Shown one piece after another: positions 34,331-40,000 of a stretch of 40,000 nt of DNA (positions are counted from its first letter, which is position 1; each line of letters begins with the position of its first letter). Under the pieces are notes generated by a model that saw only the letters and a program-made list of their open reading frames with translations, ran no database searches and was not told the DNA's origin. Source of the DNA: Neocallimastix lanati (nom. inval.) (lineage: Eukaryota; Neocallimastigomycota; Neocallimastigomycetes; Neocallimastigales; Neocallimastigaceae); NCBI GenBank assembly GCA_016946835.1, contig JACVTC010000014.1, forward strand, positions 1,587,501 to 1,627,500, in the 5' to 3' direction. The position numbers and the translations under genes are program-made.

Positions 34331-34766
34331 TACAGAAAAACACAAATATTTATTTTATTATTATAATTATATTTTTATATACCTCTGTATAGATAATATC
34401 AATTTCTTCAGTTATTGATACAGCAGATTTTCCTTGACGAAGAATTAGTCGAAGTGGTATACTTGCTGATCCAATGTAATGCATTGATTCTCCATCCCAT
34501 ATGTCGATGGTTAAATTTTTATTAAATAAGTAGTGATTTATGGCAGATATATTTTTTGGTAAAGATGGTGATAATATACCATCATCATTATTAGGATTAA
34601 CAAGATAATTCACAGTGAAACCAGGTTCTGATGAATCTGATAAAATAAATGGTATTAAAATATGTATTGAAAAATTTTAATGGAAATATATATATATATA
34701 TAAAATATTTACAAATTTTTAACAAAAAAACAAAAATGTTAATATATTTACTATATATATATAATT

Positions 34767-34803
<37 letters not shown>

Positions 34804-36030
34804 TTAAATACTAATTATTTTAATAATGTATAAAAATATATATAAAATTATAAATTTAAAATAATAATATAGGTAATTTTGAAAATATATTTACAATTTG
34901 GTTGTCCATTATCACTATATTGATATAAAATTCCTGGAAATTGGGGATTTTCTTGATTGTCTGATACTGCACCAACCATACCTCCATCAAATTGAGACCT
35001 TGTTGATTTATATGAATGTTGAGACCAGTTTCTTGTTCTGTGCCTTGGTACAGAGGAACTTCGGCGATGACTAACATCTTGATGAGGAATTTGTCCTGTA
35101 TATAATTCTAACTTTTTGGTATACATATATGGGAAAGTATAGAATTGAAAACCAAAATACAACGATTTTGGGAAGGTATCTATTTAAATAGGGTAATTTA
35201 TATATATAGAAAAAGAGAAGAAAAATTAAATTGTTAAAAATATCATTAACTTTAAATATTTCGAAATAAATATACCATAAATTACATAAATATATATACA
35301 GAAATAACTTTATATAAATTTTTATTTTTATATTTTTATTTTTATTTTATTTTATTTTATTTTATTTTTTTTTTTTTTTGTTTTTTTTTTTGTTTTTAAT
35401 TTTATACCTGTAAATCCAAATAATGGTTGATAGAATGTAACACCCATAAGAGTTATCCATATATCATTAAGACGTAAAAGACTAGAATCTTCTGAATCTA
35501 ATGATATGTTTGAGAATAAATCAACATAATTTGAATTTTCTTCATTTAATACATTACCAATTTGTATAGGTTTCTTTCCTTTTTCATCGAGAATTGGTGA
35601 AAAACCGGCAATAATTAATCTGGCTTTTTCAGCTCTAGTAGTATTGGATATTGGTATTTGTTGAGGATTGGCTATACTTTCATTATCACCATCATCATTG
35701 GACAGCATGGATTGAGAAAAGTATCGGTCCATAGGAGGTGCTTCAGAATAACTTGTAGGTGGATAAAGATTATTTACTGAATTAGTGGATACGGACATTC
35801 GATCAAATTCATTCTGTCCATTATAGTTATAATTTTCAGGGAAACTATTCGAACTACTCATATTCGTTATACCTCTTCTTTTTGAATTATTAGAGTTAAA
35901 TGATGTATAGGATTTTACTTTTGATAATTCACCTTTATTATCGTGAGGTTTATCATATTCTGTATTTGTTTCAATAAAATTGCTATTACCGGATGAAGGA
36001 TCATGTATATTAGGTAAATCTTTATTTATG

Positions 36031-36065
<35 letters not shown>

Positions 36066-38017
36066 CATATAAATAACAAAAATGAATATTTTGGATATAA
36101 TTAAATTAACAATTAAATTAAAAATTTTTTTTTTTATAATTTGTTTTCATAGAGTTATAATTTAATATTTAAATATAATTAGATTTACTATTAATATTTA
36201 CCACTATCTTTCCTTTTTGTTGCTCCCATAACAGGGGTAGATGTTGCTGAATATTGAATTAAATTATTATTAACATTAAAACTTATGGATAATAAATGAT
36301 CATTAGAAGAGGAAACATTTAAATTATTATCATTTTTTTTTCGTTCTGGGAATATTTCATTAATATCCATTTGATATATTAATGAAGAAAATGGATTCAT
36401 TCCATTATTTGAATACATAGTTATGTTATTACTCTCTATAATAAATAAATAAAAATAAAAATAAAAATAATAATAATAATAATTTAATAAGTCAATGTTT
36501 TTTATATTAAATAATAATAGTAACAGTATTAATAATTGTGATTATAGTTATAATTCATAATAAATTAAAAAAAAGTTCGATAATACCATTTATATTTGTA
36601 AATAATGGTTGGTTACAAACACCCCATCCAATAATAACACTTTTTTCAAATTGATTACTATCTGCTAAATTTTTTTGTGCAATATCTGGAAGAGAAAGAC
36701 TACTACTACTTTTCTTTTTAGTTTTTTCAACTTCCCTAGCATTATACAATAATCTGTACTCTATCATAAAAATTATGGCTATTCCAGGATCAGAAAAACA
36801 ATATTTATTTAAGGATATATTACCATTAAAGTATAATTCTGATGTTTCATCTTTTCGTTGGGTTGTATTTGGGAAAAGATTAGTTATTGTTGGCATAGAT
36901 AAAAAGGTATAACCATTATGAACACCTATATGTATACGTCTTTCATTAATTGTTGGATGACTGATAATCATATCTTCATTTAATAAATAACTGTTTGATA
37001 AAGATTTGTAAACTCTTTTCAAAAAAATAGATTCCCATTTTGAAAGTTTTATTGGTGTTCTTATTTTTATCTAATAAAATTTATATTTATTTATTTATTT
37101 ATTTTAATATTTATTAATTATATATATATATATATATATTGAAATTAATATTAAATAAAATTTTTTTATGTTTTTTTTAATTTCATTTAATAATATGAAA
37201 AAAAAAATATTAATTAATATCAATAGATTAACTTACATTCGATAATACTAATTGATCAAATTTCTTTTTTCTTATGACACTAGAATTTGATATAGAAATA
37301 CCAGGTAATGAATCAAATGATGAAATAAATACGTTTTCTTTCCACATGTTGCAACAACTTATTAAATTAAAACGAACTTCTAATGTACATTCTACACATT
37401 GATTTGGAAATGCTGGTGTAAATTTCTCGATATTTCTTGATCCAAACATTGAAGATATGAATAATAAAATTCTTGGTGAACCTTTGTAAATATTTAAACT
37501 TTTATTTTATATAAAAAAATTATATATAAATATATACATATTTATAAATAATTAAATATAATTCCCGTAAAAAATAATATTAATATTAAATATAATATAT
37601 ATTTTATTTTAATATTGATAGTATTATTCTGACTTATAAAAAAAAAAAAAAAAAAAAATTTTTTTTTTTATAATACCTAAATTTTGATTTACTTTTTTTT
37701 CCTCTTGATATTCTTTCCTTATCAACACCAATATTTTCATTAATTTGATTATCATTATATATTGGAAAGAATGTCCATCCTAAAGAAATCATATAGTTCT
37801 CTGATGTTTTTAAATTTTTAACTAATATTATATATTTAAATTACATTTATAAATATATATTGAATATTAATATGATAATAATTAATTATTAAAAATTAAT
37901 AGATTTATTATATATATCTTATTTTATAGAAAATATCATTTATTAATACCTAATAAAATAAATTCCAATACAATAATTATATTTGAGGATATAATAGATG
38001 TGTGAAAAAATAAATTC

Positions 38018-38059
<42 letters not shown>

Positions 38060-38823
38060 GTGAATATATTTAGTATTAATTTTAAAATTATATTACATAA
38101 AAATATTATATAATAAACGCGAATATAATTGTTAATATCATAAAAATATTATTAAATATAATTATATAACTTTTTTTATATAGTTACTTTTTTATCAATG
38201 ATATTGAACGAACGATCTTTAATAACAGCGTGATCCAAATCATCTAGATTTGACCTATCACTATCATTTGAAGAAATTGACCTTGCTGAGGAATAACTTG
38301 ATTCATAATCACTTGAATAATCACTTCCTGTATAGGAACTACTATAAGACTCTGAACTACTTACTGAACTACTAGATCTACTATTTGAATTTGATGAACT
38401 ATGCGATTTATTTGATGAATATTCTGAATTATTTTTAGAATCATTCTCTTGACTCTCTTTATCATCATTACTATATTTACTTTTTCTTCTATTTTCTTTA
38501 CTTCTTCTTCTATCTTTGTAATTTGGCTTATTAATATTTAAATTGGTACTAAATCTAGAATCAATATTTTTCCATGTTTGACCAAAAAATGTAGAGGTTT
38601 TTGTATCAAATAATGAAGCTCTATATTCAAAAAAAAATTCATAATCTGGTGAAAATAATATATTATCATTAACATAACTTGGTATATGAATAGATTTTAT
38701 AGCATTTATTGTAAATAGAAAAGGTGTGGTTGGAAATTGAAAATCTTCATTTTTGTCTCTTGTTAAACTACTTGTTGGTGGTACAGAAGAACTTTTTAAA
38801 TTAAATAATTGTTTCCAATACAT
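30626..38823 (-). CDS. NPHP4: Nephrocystin-4 (NPHP4), 18 exons
   Basis: Minus-strand exons: 38823-38188, 38016-37950, 37821-37677, 37498-37237, 37070-36587, 36435-36202, 36019-35408, 35179-34895, 34636-34383, 34202-33957, 33680-33289, 33000-32673, 32505-32167, 32013-31874, 31693-31582, 31402-31294, 31117-31005, 30865-30626. All are GT-AG and the sum is 4998 nt, an unbroken frame of 1665 residues (1426 in human). NPHP4 is a scaffold of the ciliary transition zone. Conserved blocks in order: FGQTWKN (exon 1), LFFHTS (about 216), RIHIGVHNG (about 416), LYFGFQFYTFP (about 818), DIWDGES..IGSASIPLR..LRQGKSAV (about 953-980), LGRVYFFEYMFTNPYP, IPFVFQSYA, VQRIDINC, SFEITLP, YVNKRVTYTNPY and NGGETQYIGLQFSP (about 1620). 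Inserts rich in Ser, Asp and Asn in exons 1, 6, 7 and 13 account for the extra length. Confidence 0.93.
36029..36062. repeat. (TAA)n microsatellite in NPHP4 intron 6
   Basis: Tandem TAA (TTA in sense) units end just before the exon 7 acceptor at 36020. In the sense frame the run reads as poly-Ile, which makes the exon look longer than it is. Confidence 0.88.
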
Positions 38824-39863
38824 TTTTAAATATATATATATTTTTTCTTTCTTTTTTTTTTTTATTTTTTATTCTTAACACTATATTTATCTCATTACAT
38901 TATATATTATTAAATATTATCTATAATTTATTTTTTGTTTTTATTAAAAATAAAAATAAAAATAAAAAAAAAAAAAACTTAATAACCAAAAATTATTATT
39001 GTTTATTATAGTACTTTATGCACTTTTATTTATAAATAATAGAAATATTTTCTTATATAATTTTTCTGTACTATCTAAAAGATAATATATAATTTCATAA
39101 TAATAATGTTCTATCAAACAATAAAAATAAAAAAAAATATTACAGGTTTTTACTGAATATACAAGTACTATATAATATATTAAATATTAGCGCAGTAACA
39201 ATTTAAGGAAATTTTATTTTAATTTAATTTTTATTTAAAGAAATAATAAAACTTTAATTTTTAAAAATTTTTTAAAAAAATTTTTATTAAAAAATTAATT
39301 TAATAAATTAAAAAAAAATTTTTTAATTTTATATTTTTTCATTTATAAAATAAAAAAAAATATTTTTCTCTTAATTTTTATCTTTTTACAATTATTTCTT
39401 TTTTTCGGAGTTATATAATAAGTAATATGAAAGTATAAATGTGGATAAACCATAATAAATGATTTTAAATAAAATCAATATAAAACCCAAAATCTTAATT
39501 CTATGTACTTAAATATATTATTGCTAATTAATTTTATAAACTTTAATTATAATTTATAATTGTATTTTTTATGTAATTATATATAGATATAGATATAATA
39601 GATTGTTATTTTATTTTTTTTTTTTTTTTTTTTTTAAAAAAAAAAGAAAAAAAAGTAAAAATAAAATATTATTAGTGAAAATAAAAAGTTATTTTTAAAT
39701 ATTAAAATATATATATATATATGTAAATATATATACATATATAAATATATCAATAGAATTTCTATATTAGATGAAATAAAATATATTTAAGAAGTAAATA
39801 TTAAGAATATTATTATTAAAATAAATAAAATAAAATAAAAATAAAAAAAAAAAAAAAAAAAAT
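38824..39863. other. Divergent intergenic region between NPHP4 and the edge gene
   Basis: About 1 kb of AT-rich DNA lies between two genes transcribed away from each other, so it should hold both promoters. Only A/T homopolymers and TA repeats are visible; no motif can be named. Confidence 0.6.
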
Positions 39864-40000
39864 ATGTTAAATTCATCAGAAATGTCTAATCCAAATGAAT
39901 TACAGCAAACTAAAGTGAGTATCAGAAAATATGACTCGTTTATTGCCGATGAAGCGAGTAACGATGAAATATCGAAAGGAGAAAGTATATATTTATGAAT
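39864..40000 (+). CDS. Start of an unrecognised gene, cut by the window edge
   Basis: An ATG at 39864 after a long A-run opens a frame beginning MLNSSEMSNPNELQQ and containing KYDSFIADEASNDE. The codon use (TCG, GCC, GCG, GAC) is unlike random AT-rich sequence. The frame would stop at a TGA near 39996, but a good donor (GAAA|GTATAT at 39985, or GTGAGT near 39915) precedes it, so an intron probably begins here. No family is recognised from about 40 residues. Confidence 0.5.

Noticed and set aside
36020-36068. Poly-Ile N-terminus of the NPHP4 exon 7 frame
   Set aside because: It is the TTA microsatellite at the end of intron 6; the acceptor at 36021-36020 joins exon 6 in phase.
1-40000. CRISPR array, bacterial operon or giant-virus origin
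   Set aside because: No regularly spaced repeats; genes are intron-rich and encode eukaryotic ciliary and ER proteins.

Overview
The window is extremely AT-rich eukaryotic DNA with short GT-AG introns, A and T homopolymer runs, (AAT)n microsatellites and long poly-asparagine tracts in proteins. Two genes encode core proteins of centrioles and cilia (CEP120 and nephrocystin-4), so the organism builds a flagellum. That excludes Dictyostelium-like amoebae despite similar base composition. The best fit is a zoosporic fungus of the anaerobic gut-fungus type (Neocallimastigomycota). This is inference from composition and gene content; another AT-rich flagellate is not excluded.

Layout. 155-6392 (+): CEP120, four exons, 1789 codons. 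7230-8793 (-): EMC3, six exons, convergent with CEP120. 8794-10949: AT-rich spacer. 10950-20494: a graveyard of non-LTR (LINE) retrotransposons, all in minus orientation. It holds a decayed copy, an internally deleted copy, a near-full ORF2 copy (endonuclease, reverse transcriptase, CCHC knuckle) with three visible lesions, a short copy split by a younger insertion (both with exact target-site duplications), and a 24-bp remnant carrying only the 3' tip and tail. 21045-21770 (-): a small secreted, probably GPI-anchored Ala/Ser/Thr-rich protein. About 23907-25068: a terminal-inverted-repeat element into which a tRNA-derived SINE (24396-24842) has inserted. 25826-26000: a long hairpin. 28083-29890 (+): a three-exon gene whose C-terminus is the prodomain of a kexin/furin-type proprotein convertase, ending just after the basic Lys-Arg-Arg with no protease domain. 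30626-38823 (-): nephrocystin-4 (NPHP4), rebuilt here as 18 exons and 1665 codons in one continuous frame. 39864-40000 (+): first exon of an unrecognised gene running off the window.

How the genes relate. CEP120 acts in centriole/basal-body elongation and NPHP4 at the ciliary transition zone, so both serve the zoospore flagellum, but they lie about 24 kb apart and nothing suggests co-regulation. EMC3 (ER membrane insertion), the GPI-type protein and the prodomain protein all concern the secretory pathway, again without a visible link. The most unusual item is the stand-alone convertase prodomain. Exon models come from GT-AG sites, phase continuity and remembered family similarity; no alignment or transcript was available.
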